A stretch of DNA of 64,000 bases from Chromatiaceae bacterium. Lineage in GTDB: Bacteria; Pseudomonadota; Gammaproteobacteria; Chromatiales; Chromatiaceae. Where the stretch lies: NCBI GenBank assembly GCA_024235315.1, contig JACKMP010000006.1, forward strand, positions 1 to 64,000, written 5' to 3'. This document shows, one piece after another, positions 8,691 through 17,931 of this stretch. The translations under genes and the position numbers were made by a program. Every line of letters begins with the position of its first letter. Position 1 is the first letter of the stretch. Below the pieces are notes generated by a model. It was not told where the DNA came from. It saw only the letters and a list, made by a program, of their open reading frames with translations, and made no database searches.

Positions 8691-10859
8691 ATGGACGTAT
8701 CTCACATCATCGACGGCCTCAACGACGCCCAGCGCGCCGCGGTCACCGCACCTCTGGGTAGCGCACTGGTGCTGGCCGGTGCCGGTTCGGGCAAGACCCG
8801 GGTGCTGGTCCACCGCATCGCCTGGCTGATCCAGGTCGAGGGGCTGTCGCCCTGGGGCATCCTCGCCGTGACATTCACCAACAAGGCCGCGCGCGAGATG
8901 AGGCACCGCATCGAGGCGCTGCTCGGACAGCCGGTGGGCGGCATGTGGGTCGGCACCTTCCACGGCCTGGCACACCGTCTGCTGCGCGCGCACTGGCAGG
9001 AGGCGGGCCTGCCGCAGGGTTTCCAGATCCTCGACGCGGACGACCAGCAGCGGCTGGTCAAGCGCATCATCCGCGAGATGAACCTCGACGACAGCAAGTG
9101 GCCGCCGCGCCAGGTGCAGTGGTTCATCAACAAGCAGAAGGACGAGGGTCTGCGCGCCGAACACCTCGACCACGGCGGTGATCCCTACCAGCGCCAGATG
9201 ATCGCGATCTACCGTGAGTATGAGGCGGCCTGCCGGCGCGCCGGCAGCGTCGACTTTGCCGAGCTGCTGCTGCGCGCACACGAGCTGTGGCGCGACCGGC
9301 CAGACGTGCTGGCGCACTATCGCGAGCGCTTCGGGGCGATCCTGGTCGACGAGTTCCAGGACACCAACAGCATCCAGTACGCCTGGCTGCGGCTGCTCGC
9401 CGGGAGTGCGCAGAAGCTGTTCGTGGTCGGTGACGACGACCAGTCCATCTACGGCTGGCGTGGCGCGCGGGTGGAGAACATCCAGGATTTCCAGAGCCAC
9501 TATCCCGATGCCACCGTGGTGCGCCTGGAACAAAACTACCGCTCGACCGGCAACATCCTGCGCGGAGCGAACGCGGTGATCGCCAACAACCCCACCCGCC
9601 TGGGCAAGCAGTTGTGGACCGAGGACGGTGACGGGGAGCCGATCCGTCTGTACGGCGCTTTCAACGAGGTCGACGAGGCGCGCTTCGTGATCGAGCGCAT
9701 CCGCACCGCGGTCGACCAGGGCAGCCGGCGGGCCGAGTGCGCCATCCTGTACCGCACCACGGCGCAGTCACGCCTGTTTGAGGAGGCCCTGTTGCAGGCC
9801 GGCATCCCCTACCGCGTGTACGGCGGGCTGCGATTCTTCGAACGCGCCGAGATCAAGGATGCGCTGGCCTACCTGCGCCTCGTATCCAACCGCCACGATG
9901 ACCCGTCGTTCGAACGCGCAGTCAACCAGCCGCCGCGCGGCATAGGCCCGCGCACGCTCGACGCGGTGCGCGCCCATGCCCGCGACTTCGGTTGCTCGCT
10001 GTGGCAGGCGGCCGGTGACCTGCTGCGTGGCGGTGCGATGCCCGCGCGCGCCGCGAACGCACTGCGTGGTTTTCTCGACCTGATCGAGGAGATCGATGCC
10101 GGCAGTATCAACGGCGACCTCGCCGGGCGCGCCGATTTCGTCATCGAGGCCTCGCATCTGAAGGAGCATTTCGAGAAGAGCCGTGATGGCAAGGGGCAGG
10201 ACCGGATCGAGAACCTGGAAGAACTGGTCAATGCCTGTCGCCAGTTCGAGTTCACCGATGCTGACGAGAGCGGCCTTTCCGAGATGGACGCCTTCCTCGC
10301 CCATGCCGCGCTCGAGGCCGGCGACACCCAGGCCGACGAATACGAGGACTGTGTGCAGCTGATGACGCTGCATTCGGCCAAGGGGCTCGAATTTCCGCTG
10401 GTGTTCATCGGCGGCATGGAAGAGGGGCTGTTTCCGCACAGCATGTCGGCCGAGGACCCGGAGCGCCTCGAGGAGGAGCGCCGGCTGTGTTATGTCGGCA
10501 TGACGCGGGCGATGGTGCAGCTCTACCTGAGCCACGCCGAGAGCCGGCGCCTGCACGGCTCCGAGAGCTATCCGCTGCCGTCGCGCTTCCTGCGCGAGAT
10601 CCCGGCAGATCTGATCGAGGAGGTGCGTGCGAGGCCCAACATCAGCCGTCCCTATGCGCCCTCCTCCGGCTCCCTAACCGCGGCGCAGGACGCGGCCGGG
10701 TTTCGCCTGGGTCAGCGGGTGGCGCACCCGAAGTTCGGCGAGGGCGTGGTGCTGAATGCCGAGGGTCAGGGCAACGGCGCTCGGGTACAGGTCAACTTCG
10801 AGGCCGCTGGTGCCAAGTGGCTGGTGGTGGCCTATGCGAATCTCCAGGCAATCGCCTGA
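8691..10859 (+). CDS. uvrD: DNA helicase II, UvrD/PcrA family
   Basis: This 722-residue SF1A helicase unwinds DNA 3' to 5' in nucleotide excision and mismatch repair. Motif I is GAGSGKTR (30-37). Motif Ia (TFTNKAAREM), motif II (LVDEFQDTN), motif III (GDDDQSIYGWRGA), motif IV (RLEQNYRST), motif V (LMTLHSAKGLEF) and motif VI (EEERRLCYVGMTRA) all follow in order. The C-terminus has the Tudor-like segment (GQRVAHPKFGEGVVL) that binds RNA polymerase in UvrD/PcrA. It is divergent from the EF-G-like gene across a 180-nt gap. Confidence 0.96.
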   Translation: MDVSHIIDGLNDAQRAAVTAPLGSALVLAGAGSGKTRVLVHRIAWLIQVEGLSPWGILAVTFTNKAAREMRHRIEALLGQPVGGMWVGTFHGLAHRLLRAHWQEAGLPQGFQILDADDQQRLVKRIIREMNLDDSKWPPRQVQWFINKQKDEGLRAEHLDHGGDPYQRQMIAIYREYEAACRRAGSVDFAELLLRAHELWRDRPDVLAHYRERFGAILVDEFQDTNSIQYAWLRLLAGSAQKLFVVGDDDQSIYGWRGARVENIQDFQSHYPDATVVRLEQNYRSTGNILRGANAVIANNPTRLGKQLWTEDGDGEPIRLYGAFNEVDEARFVIERIRTAVDQGSRRAECAILYRTTAQSRLFEEALLQAGIPYRVYGGLRFFERAEIKDALAYLRLVSNRHDDPSFERAVNQPPRGIGPRTLDAVRAHARDFGCSLWQAAGDLLRGGAMPARAANALRGFLDLIEEIDAGSINGDLAGRADFVIEASHLKEHFEKSRDGKGQDRIENLEELVNACRQFEFTDADESGLSEMDAFLAHAALEAGDTQADEYEDCVQLMTLHSAKGLEFPLVFIGGMEEGLFPHSMSAEDPERLEEERRLCYVGMTRAMVQLYLSHAESRRLHGSESYPLPSRFLREIPADLIEEVRARPNISRPYAPSSGSLTAAQDAAGFRLGQRVAHPKFGEGVVLNAEGQGNGARVQVNFEAAGAKWLVVAYANLQAIA

Positions 10860-10878
10860 TCCTTGACGGATCGACAGC

Positions 10879-13725
10879 TCACGGTTGCGTATGCCGCGTG
10901 AGCCAGGCGGCGATCTCGTCCTCCGGCATCGGTTTGCCCCACAGGAAGCCCTGGCCGAAGTAACAGCCCTCGCGCAGCAGGAAATCGACGCAGGTCTGGC
11001 GCTCCACGCCCTCGGCGATGATGTCCAGGTTCAGCGTCTTGCCCAGGCCGATCACCGCGCGCGTGATCGCCTCGTCGTCGGCGTCGCCGGGCACGTCCCT
11101 GACGAACGAACGGTCGATCTTGAGCTTGTTGATCGGCAGGCGTTTCAGATAGGCGAGCGAGGAATAGCCGGTGCCGAAGTCGTCGATCGCCAGGCGGATG
11201 CCGAGTGCGCGAAGGCGGTGCAGTGTGTTGATGTTCGACTCGGGGTCGTCCATCACGAAGGTCTCCGTGACCTCCAGTTCCAGGCAGTCGGGCTGCATGC
11301 CGGTCTCGGCCAGAATGCGCGCGATCTGTTCCACCGCGCCCTGCGCCTGGATCTGTGCGCCCGACAGGTTGACGGCCATGCTGCGCGGGGCGACGCCAGC
11401 CTCCCGCCAGCGCAGATAGTCTTCGCAGGCGCGGCGCAGGACCCAGGGACCGACATGGCGCATCAGGCCCTGTTCTTCCAGCAGCGGGATGAAGCGCATC
11501 GGCATGATCAGCCCTTCACTCGGGTGTTGCCAGCGCAGCAACGCCTCAACCCCGGTGGCCCGCCCTGTCTCGATATCGACTTGCGGCTGGTAGAAGACGC
11601 GGAACTCCTGCTGCTCGATCGCACGGCGCAGATGGTTCTGCAGGAACGCCTGCTCCAGCACCTCGTCGGTGAGCTCCGGGGTGTAGAACTGGAAGTTGTC
11701 GCGCCCGCTCGATTTCGCCTTGTACATCGCGGCATCGGCGTTCCTGACCAGGGTATCGACATCCTCTCCATCGCGCGGATACAGGCTGATGCCGATACTT
11801 AGGCTGATGTAGACCGGCTCGTCTTCCAGCTGCAGCGGCTTGCCGAGCGCGGTGGCGAGCTTTTCCGCGACCTCGCAGGCACCCGCCGGGTTGATGTTTT
11901 CCAGCAGGATGATGAACTCATCACCGCCCAGCCGGGCCATGGTGTCTTCGCCACGCATCGCCAGGCGCATGCGTTCGGCGACCCGGCGCAGGACTTCGTC
12001 ACCCAGCGCGTGACCGAGGCTGTCGTTGATGGTCTTGAAGCGATCAAGATCGACGAACAGCACCGCGAGCAGCTGTTTCGACCGCTTGGCCTGGCTGATC
12101 GCGTGATCCAGTCGCGCGTTGAACAACAGCCGGTTGGGCAGGTCGGTCAGAGCGTCGTGATGGGCCAGGTACTCGATCTCCTGGCGGCTGCGGTGTTGTT
12201 CGCTGATGTCGGAGAAGATCGCGACGTAGTGCTGTACCCGGTCCGCTTCGTCGCGCACCGCCGCGATACTGAGCCACTCCGGGTAGACCTCGCCGTTCTT
12301 GCGCCGATTCCAGATCTCGCCACGCCACGCACCGGCCTCCCTCAGCTGGCGCCACATCACCTGGTAGAAGGCGGAATCGTGGCGCCCGGAGCTGAGCACG
12401 TTCGGGGTCTTGCCGATCACCTCGTGCGGGGCGTAGCCGGTAATGCGGCTGAACGCCGGATTGACCTCGATGATCCGCGCGATCCCATCGGTGATCACCA
12501 CGCCTTCGTTGCTGTTCTCGAACACCTTCGCGACCAGGCGCTGGCGTTGCTCGCTGGCCTGCAGTGCGGCCGCTGCCGCCTCGCGCTGGGTCAGGTCGCG
12601 GACCACGGCGACGATCAGGGACTGCCCGTTGAACACGACCTGCTTGGTCGAAATCTCGGCGTTGATGTCGCGGCCGTCGCGAGCGCGCAGGCGCGCCCTG
12701 AACACAGGGTCGGCGGATGGCCCCGGACCCTCCTGCCGCCAACGTGCCTGGTGGGCGGGTTCGGGGGCGATGTCCGCCAGCGTCATGCCGGGCGTGTCGG
12801 CCTCGCGATAGCCCAGCCAATCCGACAGCTGGGGGTTGGTCCTGACGATCAGGCCGGTGGCCGCCTCGACGATGACCACGCCGTCACTGACCACATCGAG
12901 CAACTGGCCCAGGAACTGCTGCTCTTCGCAGTCCTGCAGGTTGGCCTGCAGTACCGCCAGGTAGCGGCGCTGCCGGTCGGCAATCAGCTGATGCAATGTC
13001 ACAAGACCTATGATGCGGCTGTCCAGGCCCACCACCACCAGGCGGCGCACACCATAGGTCTGCATCTGCTCCAGAGCGGTGTTGAGTGGTGCATCGGGCT
13101 GAATGGTAAGCACCGGTGTGCACATCACTGCGTCGATGCACGTCCCGGGGTCGTCGATCAGCGCCTCCGTCCGGCGGAAGATATCGCGCTCGCTGACGAT
13201 CCCGAGCGGCCGGTCGTGATGTGCCACGATCACGTAGTCGCTGTGCTCGCGACTCATCAGTGACACCGCGTCGCGCATGCTCGCATCCGGCGGCAGCGTG
13301 ATCGGGTTGCGTTGCATGATCGAGGCCACACGGGGTGCCGCGGTGTCATCGCGCAGGTTGCCCTTGTCGAGAAACGATTTCTCGCCGATCACACGAAACT
13401 TTCCGGTCGGAACATCGTCAATCACCAGGTGGCGGACACCTTTCTCCAGCATCAGGTGGTAGGCCGCATGACATGACATATTGGCCGGCACCGTGACCAC
13501 CGGGGCCGTCATCACCTGGTCCACGCTGCAGTCGTGCCAATCGACGTCGCCGGCCATGAGGCGGACGATATCCTGCTGGGTAACGATACCGACAGCGCGG
13601 CGCTCGTCCACCACCAGCGCCGTCAGGGCATCGGCATCAGCCATGCCGCTGACGACATCGCGCATCGCCGCCCACGGATGCACGACGAGATTCGCCTCGA
13701 CCGCGAGACGGTCAAGCGGGATCAT
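10879..13725 (-). CDS. CBS-PAS-GGDEF-EAL cyclic-di-GMP signalling protein
   Basis: With the start MIPLDRLAVEAN at 13725 this is 948 residues; in-frame starts at 13743 and further upstream are also possible. The N-terminal ~250 residues look like tandem CBS pairs, which bind adenosine nucleotides. Two PAS domains follow (NSNEGVVITDGIARIIEVNPAF is clear), then a diguanylate cyclase domain with an intact GGDEF and an inhibitory I-site RGED five residues before it, then an EAL phosphodiesterase domain (EALLRW, ELEVTETFV, AIDDFGTGYSSL, IIAEGVE). Both halves keep their catalytic motifs, so it could make and degrade c-di-GMP. No transmembrane segment is evident, so it is likely cytoplasmic and may respond to energy status through CBS. 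Confidence 0.9.
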   Translation of the reverse strand: MIPLDRLAVEANLVVHPWAAMRDVVSGMADADALTALVVDERRAVGIVTQQDIVRLMAGDVDWHDCSVDQVMTAPVVTVPANMSCHAAYHLMLEKGVRHLVIDDVPTGKFRVIGEKSFLDKGNLRDDTAAPRVASIMQRNPITLPPDASMRDAVSLMSREHSDYVIVAHHDRPLGIVSERDIFRRTEALIDDPGTCIDAVMCTPVLTIQPDAPLNTALEQMQTYGVRRLVVVGLDSRIIGLVTLHQLIADRQRRYLAVLQANLQDCEEQQFLGQLLDVVSDGVVIVEAATGLIVRTNPQLSDWLGYREADTPGMTLADIAPEPAHQARWRQEGPGPSADPVFRARLRARDGRDINAEISTKQVVFNGQSLIVAVVRDLTQREAAAAALQASEQRQRLVAKVFENSNEGVVITDGIARIIEVNPAFSRITGYAPHEVIGKTPNVLSSGRHDSAFYQVMWRQLREAGAWRGEIWNRRKNGEVYPEWLSIAAVRDEADRVQHYVAIFSDISEQHRSRQEIEYLAHHDALTDLPNRLLFNARLDHAISQAKRSKQLLAVLFVDLDRFKTINDSLGHALGDEVLRRVAERMRLAMRGEDTMARLGGDEFIILLENINPAGACEVAEKLATALGKPLQLEDEPVYISLSIGISLYPRDGEDVDTLVRNADAAMYKAKSSGRDNFQFYTPELTDEVLEQAFLQNHLRRAIEQQEFRVFYQPQVDIETGRATGVEALLRWQHPSEGLIMPMRFIPLLEEQGLMRHVGPWVLRRACEDYLRWREAGVAPRSMAVNLSGAQIQAQGAVEQIARILAETGMQPDCLELEVTETFVMDDPESNINTLHRLRALGIRLAIDDFGTGYSSLAYLKRLPINKLKIDRSFVRDVPGDADDEAITRAVIGLGKTLNLDIIAEGVERQTCVDFLLREGCYFGQGFLWGKPMPEDEIAAWLTRHTQP

Positions 13726-13836
13726 GGGGCACCGCGGTTGCATGAGGCCTTCGGGTCGCCGGCATGTGGGGTCAAACGCCAAAAAAGAGCGGAGAATCAG
13801 GTGGGCGGCCACCTGCCCGCAAACTTGAATCAAGTC

Positions 13837-15033
13837 ATGAGTATCAAAGGGAATTCAGATCGCCAGACGGGGCCCGGCCGTGACCCGGATGATGCGACGA
13901 TGCCATTGTCGCTGTATGTCCACGTCCCGTGGTGTGTGCGCAAGTGCCCCTATTGCGATTTCAATTCGCATACACAGCACGCGGGTGTCGATCAGCAGGC
14001 CTATGCGACAGCGCTGTTGCTGGATCTCGATGCGGAATTGACGGGCCAGTCCCGGCCGCCGGTCGTCAGCGTGTTTTTTGGCGGTGGAACCCCGAGTCTG
14101 CTGAGTGCCAGGGTGCTGGATCGGATCATTGATGGGATTGCGCACAGACTGCGACTCGTGGATGACCTCGAGGTCACGCTGGAAGCCAATCCGGGTACTG
14201 CGGAAGCAGCACGTTTTGCCGCCTATCGTGCCGCCGGGGTCAATCGCCTTTCGATCGGCGTGCAGAGCCTGGACGACTCAACGCTGGCCGCAATCGGTCG
14301 CATCCATTCCGCCGCCGAGGCGGTTGCCGCCTATCGGCTGGCGCGTGTGGCGGGTTTCGACAACATAAACCTCGACCTGATGTTCGGCCTGCCGGAGCAG
14401 ACCGTCGGCGGCGCCCTGGAGGAGTTGCGGGCAGTCATCGCACTCGAACCTGAGCACCTGTCCTGGTACCAGTTGACGCTGGAGCCCAACACGCTTTTCT
14501 ACCATCAGCGGCCGGAGCTTCCCGACGACGAACAGTTGGCCGACGTGCAGGAGGCGGGGCGGGAGATGCTGGCCGCCGCCGGCTATCGGCAGTACGAGGT
14601 CTCGGCCTATGCTCGCGACGGCCGGCAATGCCGGCACAACCTCAATTACTGGCAGTTCGGCGACTACCTCGGCATCGGTGCCGGCGCGCATGGCAAGCTG
14701 ACCCTGCCGGGCCCGGTCGTGCGCCGGCGCAACAAGCAGCGCCAGCCCGATGCCTACATGCGCGCGGCCGCCGACGGCGCGGTGTCGAACGAGCGCGCGC
14801 TTGCGGCCGACGAGCTGCCGATCGAGTTTCTGCTGAACGCGCTGCGCCTTCGCGATGGTGTGCCGGCGGCGTTGTTCGAGCAGCGAACCGGTCTCTCGCT
14901 GGAGACAGTTGCCGGTCCGCTGGCGGCGGCGCGCGCGCTCGGCCTGCTGGCCGACGACCCGGCGCGTCTGCGGCCCACGCAACGTGGTTTCGACTTTTTG
15001 AACGACCTGCTCGCCCTGTTCGAGCCGGAGTGA
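13837..15033 (+). CDS. hemW: Heme chaperone HemW (radical SAM, HemN-like)
   Basis: This is a 398-residue radical SAM protein with the cluster motif CVRKCPYC (Cys33, 37, 40 from the 13837 start). It has HemN-family segments: FFGGGTPSLL, EANPGT, RLSIGVQSLDD, NLDLMFGLPEQT and YEVSAYA. The motif lacks the fourth Cys found in true oxygen-independent coproporphyrinogen oxidase (CxxxCxxCxC). This places it with HemW, which transfers heme to target proteins, not with HemN. The ATG at 13900 (MPLSLYVHVPWC) is the alternative start and may be correct, since the first 21 residues look non-conserved. Confidence 0.9.
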   Translation: MSIKGNSDRQTGPGRDPDDATMPLSLYVHVPWCVRKCPYCDFNSHTQHAGVDQQAYATALLLDLDAELTGQSRPPVVSVFFGGGTPSLLSARVLDRIIDGIAHRLRLVDDLEVTLEANPGTAEAARFAAYRAAGVNRLSIGVQSLDDSTLAAIGRIHSAAEAVAAYRLARVAGFDNINLDLMFGLPEQTVGGALEELRAVIALEPEHLSWYQLTLEPNTLFYHQRPELPDDEQLADVQEAGREMLAAAGYRQYEVSAYARDGRQCRHNLNYWQFGDYLGIGAGAHGKLTLPGPVVRRRNKQRQPDAYMRAAADGAVSNERALAADELPIEFLLNALRLRDGVPAALFEQRTGLSLETVAGPLAAARALGLLADDPARLRPTQRGFDFLNDLLALFEPE

Positions 15034-15043
15034 GAGCTGCGTC

Positions 15044-15232
15044 ATGGAAGCCTTTTTTTATCAATGGGTACAGTGCCCTTACTGCGGTGAGCTGACCGAG
15101 CTGCAGGTCGACGGATCGGCCGGGGAGCAGGCTTATATCGAGGATTGCACTGTTTGCTGCCGGCCGATCGAGGTGCACCTGGTGGATCAGGGGGGCGATT
15201 GGGTCCTGGAGGTGAGACGCGATGACGACTGA
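15044..15232 (+). CDS. CPXCG motif-containing cysteine-rich protein
   Basis: This 62-residue protein has CPYCG at 11-15 and CTVCCRP at 35-41, separated by an acidic linker. The pattern matches the small CPXCG family of putative zinc-ribbon proteins in gammaproteobacteria; their function is unknown. It starts 10 nt after the hemW stop and overlaps the downstream rof-like gene by 11 nt, so the three are probably cotranscribed. Confidence 0.88.
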   Translation: MEAFFYQWVQCPYCGELTELQVDGSAGEQAYIEDCTVCCRPIEVHLVDQGGDWVLEVRRDDD

Positions 15233-15506
15233 CGATGGCTACCGGCCGATTGACTGCGACCAGCATTCGATCCTCGAGCTGCTGGCGATGCGCCGCACGA
15301 CTGTCGGCGCCCGTGCCCGGGATGCCGCGGGCGTGGTGTTCGGGCTGGACGCGGTTGTGTTCGACGTGGTCACACGTGACAGCGCCGAATACCTGATGCT
15401 GCGCGATACGGTAGGCAAGGTGTACCAGATCCGGCTCGACCGGTTGTTGTCGCTGCACGCACCGAGCGGCGGGCTGTTGTGGCGTCAAGAAACCGTTGTT
15501 TCCTGA
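15222..15506 (+). CDS. rof: Rho-binding antiterminator Rof (YaeO-like)
   Basis: This 94-residue protein resembles E. coli Rof/YaeO. It has an N-terminal YRPIDCDQHSILELLAMRR segment (compare YxPINCDdyDxLE), a small Sm-like beta fold with DAAGVVFGLDAVVFDVVTRD, then SAEYLML and a VYQIRLDRLLSL strand. Rof binds the Rho hexamer and inhibits termination by blocking RNA loading. The family call is from recalled sequence features and has not been checked by search. It overlaps the CPXCG gene, implying coupled expression. Confidence 0.72.
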   Translation: MTTDDGYRPIDCDQHSILELLAMRRTTVGARARDAAGVVFGLDAVVFDVVTRDSAEYLMLRDTVGKVYQIRLDRLLSLHAPSGGLLWRQETVVS

Positions 15507-15677
15507 GTGGCGCACATAACCAGTTGAAAAACATACGAAAAATGAGGGAATCGGTATCCCGTTTTACGCATTTAGATTCGCCAAGACAGGGCCTGAAACT
15601 GTGTGGTAGCTTGCCCGTGAAGGTAGAGAAAACCGACGTTTGTCGGCAGCCCCGAAAATAACTTTAGGGTGAATGCG

Positions 15678-16046
15678 ATGGAAAACAAAAAAACAGCCGA
15701 GATTGATTTTGATACATGGTCTGAAGTAGCACGCTCGGATCCCGAAGCCTTTGAATCAATGCGACTCGCCGCGATCGAGGCGGTGATAGAGAGTGCGCCG
15801 GAAGGCAACCGTGAACGCCTGCGGCGCCTGCAGTGGCGAATCGACCAGGAGCGACGTCTCGCACGTACGCCAATGGCGGCCTGTCTGCGTATCTCGCGCA
15901 TGATGTGGCGTGCGGTGCTGGGCCCGGGCGGTCTGAACGACCGGTTTGTCGAGTTGCAGACCCGGTTCAGCGGCCACGATCAGATGCAGGGCGTGGAACC
16001 GCCCGTGGCCGCGCAGGTGCTCGCATTTGCACGCACCCGCGAGTGA
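15678..16046 (+). CDS. DUF3135 family protein
   Basis: This is a 122-residue soluble protein. It shows FDTWSEVARSDPEAFESMRLAAIEAVIESAP followed by RLRRLQWRIDQERRLARTPMAACLRISRMM, which I recognise as the DUF3135 signature. The family occurs in gammaproteobacteria and has no known function. I chose the ATG at 15678 because AGGGTGA lies at ribosome-binding distance; a GTG at 15669 would add three residues. The 170 nt upstream hold no gene. Confidence 0.75.
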   Translation: MENKKTAEIDFDTWSEVARSDPEAFESMRLAAIEAVIESAPEGNRERLRRLQWRIDQERRLARTPMAACLRISRMMWRAVLGPGGLNDRFVELQTRFSGHDQMQGVEPPVAAQVLAFARTRE

Positions 16047-16169
16047 CGCCGCAGCCGCTTGCATTCGCCGCCGCCTTGTCTTAGAGTACGCGGCCTTTCG
16101 CGCCGCGTGCGCAATTCAAGGTTCATATGACGGCCCGCTGTGTCTCGCAGGGGGCGTTGGAGTAAGGCA

Positions 16170-16373
16170 ATGAAAGCGGACTTGCATCCGAAGTACACCG
16201 AAATCAAGGTCGTCTGCAGCTGCGGCAATACCTTTAATACGCGCTCGACCCTGGGCGAGGAATCCCTGCAGGTCGAAGTGTGCTCTGCCTGCCACCCTTT
16301 CTATACCGGCCAGCAGAAGCTGATGGATACCGCGGGTCGCGTCGATCAGTTCCGCAAGCGTTTCCGCCGCTGA
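16170..16373 (+). CDS. rpmE: 50S ribosomal protein L31 (zinc-binding type)
   Basis: The 67-residue product is a type A L31. Cys16, Cys18, Cys38 and Cys41 (VVCSCGN and VCSACHPFYTG) form the zinc site of the C+ paralogue. A C- paralogue (ykgM) would lack these and is used under zinc limitation. The ATG at 16170 follows GGAGTAAGG. The reading frame upstream is open but not conserved. A strong terminator follows at 16401. Confidence 0.97.
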   Translation: MKADLHPKYTEIKVVCSCGNTFNTRSTLGEESLQVEVCSACHPFYTGQQKLMDTAGRVDQFRKRFRR

Positions 16374-16400
16374 GCCTTTCCGGCTTGGATGGTTCCCGGA

Positions 16401-16422
16401 AGGCGCCCTCGTGGCGCCTTTT
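16401..16422 (+). terminator. Rho-independent terminator after rpmE
   Basis: A 7-bp stem AGGCGCC/GGCGCCT with loop CTCGT is followed by TTT. It lies 28 nt after the rpmE stop and upstream of maeB, so it should separate the ribosomal-protein transcript from the malic enzyme gene. Confidence 0.75.
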
Positions 16423-16467
16423 GTCGTTTCGAATCAGGGCACATCGCCCGGACCCCGGAGTCAGTCA

Positions 16468-17745
16468 ATGAGTCAGGCAGATCAAAATAACCAAGACGCC
16501 GATTTCGAGATCAACCAGGCCGCACTCGATTATCACGCGAATCCGCGCCCGGGAAAGATCAGCGTAGAGGTGTCCAAGTCGACCCGCACCCAGCGCGATC
16601 TCGCCCTCGCCTACACGCCTGGCGTCGCCGAACCAGTCCGGTGCATCGCCGCCGATCCGCTGGATGCGTACAAGTACACGGCCAAGGGCAACCTGGTGGC
16701 GGTTATCACCGACGGCAGCGCGGTGCTGGGGCTGGGTAACGTCGGTGCACTGGCCGGCAAGCCGGTGATGGAGGGCAAGGGTGTGCTGTTCAAGCACTTT
16801 GCCGGTATCGATGTGTTCGATATCGAGGTGAATGCCAAGCGACCACAGGAATTCATCGAGACCGTCATGCGCATCGCGCCGACCTTTGGCGGCATCAACC
16901 TCGAGGACATCGCGGCGCCGCATTGTTTCGAGATCGAGCAGGCGCTGATCGATCAGCTCGACATCCCGGTATTTCACGATGATCAGCATGGCACGGCGAT
17001 CATCATCGCCGCTGCGCTGCTCAATGCGCTGGAGCTGCAGGGCAAGGAGCTGGACAAGGCGCGCATCGTGGTGCTCGGTGCCGGTGCCGCCGGCATCGCG
17101 GCGGTGCGCCTGCTGATCGCCATGGGTGCGCATCGGGAGAACTTCCTGGTCATCGATCGCAATGGCGTCATCCATCTCGGCCGCAAGGACCTCAACCCCT
17201 ACAAGTTCGGTGTCGCGGTCGAGACCGAAGCACGCACACTCGCAGACGCGATGCACGGCGCTGACGTATTCATCGGTGTGTCCGGTCCCGACCTGGTGAG
17301 TGCCGAGATGGTGGCCTCGATGGCGGAAAAGCCGATCGTGTTCGCGTTGTCGAATCCGGTGCCCGAGATCCGGCCCGAGGTGGCAAGAGCGGTGCGCAGC
17401 GATTTGATCATGGCGACGGGCCGATCCGATTACCCGAACCAGGTCAACAACGTCCTGGGGTTCCCGTTCATCTTCCGCGGGACCCTGGACGTGCGTGCCA
17501 GCCGCATCAACGAAGACATGCAGATCGCCGCGGTCCACGCACTCAAGGAACTGACCCACCAACCGGTACCGCAAGAGGTACTCGATGCCTATGGCCTGCA
17601 GTCGCTGGCCTTTGGCCCCGACTACATCCTGCCCAAGCCCCTGGATGCGCGGCTGAAGGACGTGATCCCGCCTGCGGTGGCGCGGGCGGCGGTGGAAAGT
17701 GGTGTGGCAAGGGCGCCTTGGCCGGAGCACTATCCCGCCTTCTGA
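16468..17745 (+). CDS. maeB: Malic enzyme, NAD(P)-dependent (short MaeB type)
   Basis: This 425-residue protein decarboxylates malate to pyruvate. The start MSQADQNNQDADFEIN at 16468 is preferred. Conserved segments include DLALAYTPGVAEP, NLVAVITDGSAVLGLGN, GKGVLFKHFAGIDVFDIE, VFHDDQHGTAI and the nucleotide-binding VLGAGAAGIA. It ends at the malic enzyme domain and lacks the C-terminal phosphotransacetylase-like domain of E. coli MaeB, as in shorter homologues. Coenzyme preference cannot be decided from the sequence. An rpmE-maeB-ponA neighbourhood is typical of Pseudomonas-like genomes. Confidence 0.92.
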   Translation: MSQADQNNQDADFEINQAALDYHANPRPGKISVEVSKSTRTQRDLALAYTPGVAEPVRCIAADPLDAYKYTAKGNLVAVITDGSAVLGLGNVGALAGKPVMEGKGVLFKHFAGIDVFDIEVNAKRPQEFIETVMRIAPTFGGINLEDIAAPHCFEIEQALIDQLDIPVFHDDQHGTAIIIAAALLNALELQGKELDKARIVVLGAGAAGIAAVRLLIAMGAHRENFLVIDRNGVIHLGRKDLNPYKFGVAVETEARTLADAMHGADVFIGVSGPDLVSAEMVASMAEKPIVFALSNPVPEIRPEVARAVRSDLIMATGRSDYPNQVNNVLGFPFIFRGTLDVRASRINEDMQIAAVHALKELTHQPVPQEVLDAYGLQSLAFGPDYILPKPLDARLKDVIPPAVARAAVESGVARAPWPEHYPAF

Positions 17746-17774
17746 ACACAGGCTGCCGTTGCCGTCTCGCACTG

Positions 17775-17805
17775 CGCGCGCAGCCCCGGCTGCGCGTTTT
17801 CTTTT
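17775..17805 (+). terminator. Rho-independent terminator after maeB
   Basis: A GC-rich hairpin of the form CGCGCAGCC/GGCTGCGCG is followed by TTTTCTTTT, starting about 30 nt after the maeB stop. Confidence 0.75.
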
Positions 17806-17931
17806 GTACGGCCGCTATTCCGGGAAAAAGTCCAGAATAGCCTTTGAGTTTTCCAAGAGTAGCGTGGTTTACCTCGTCTAAGCTCAGGGGAGCGGGGCTG
17901 GCCCGACGACAGAGCGTACTGGAGAAAAACA

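Noticed and set aside
15535..15677. Riboswitch upstream of the DUF3135 gene
   Set aside because: Short hairpins (for example ACCGACGTTTGTCGG) are present, but the conserved core of no known riboswitch class can be matched.
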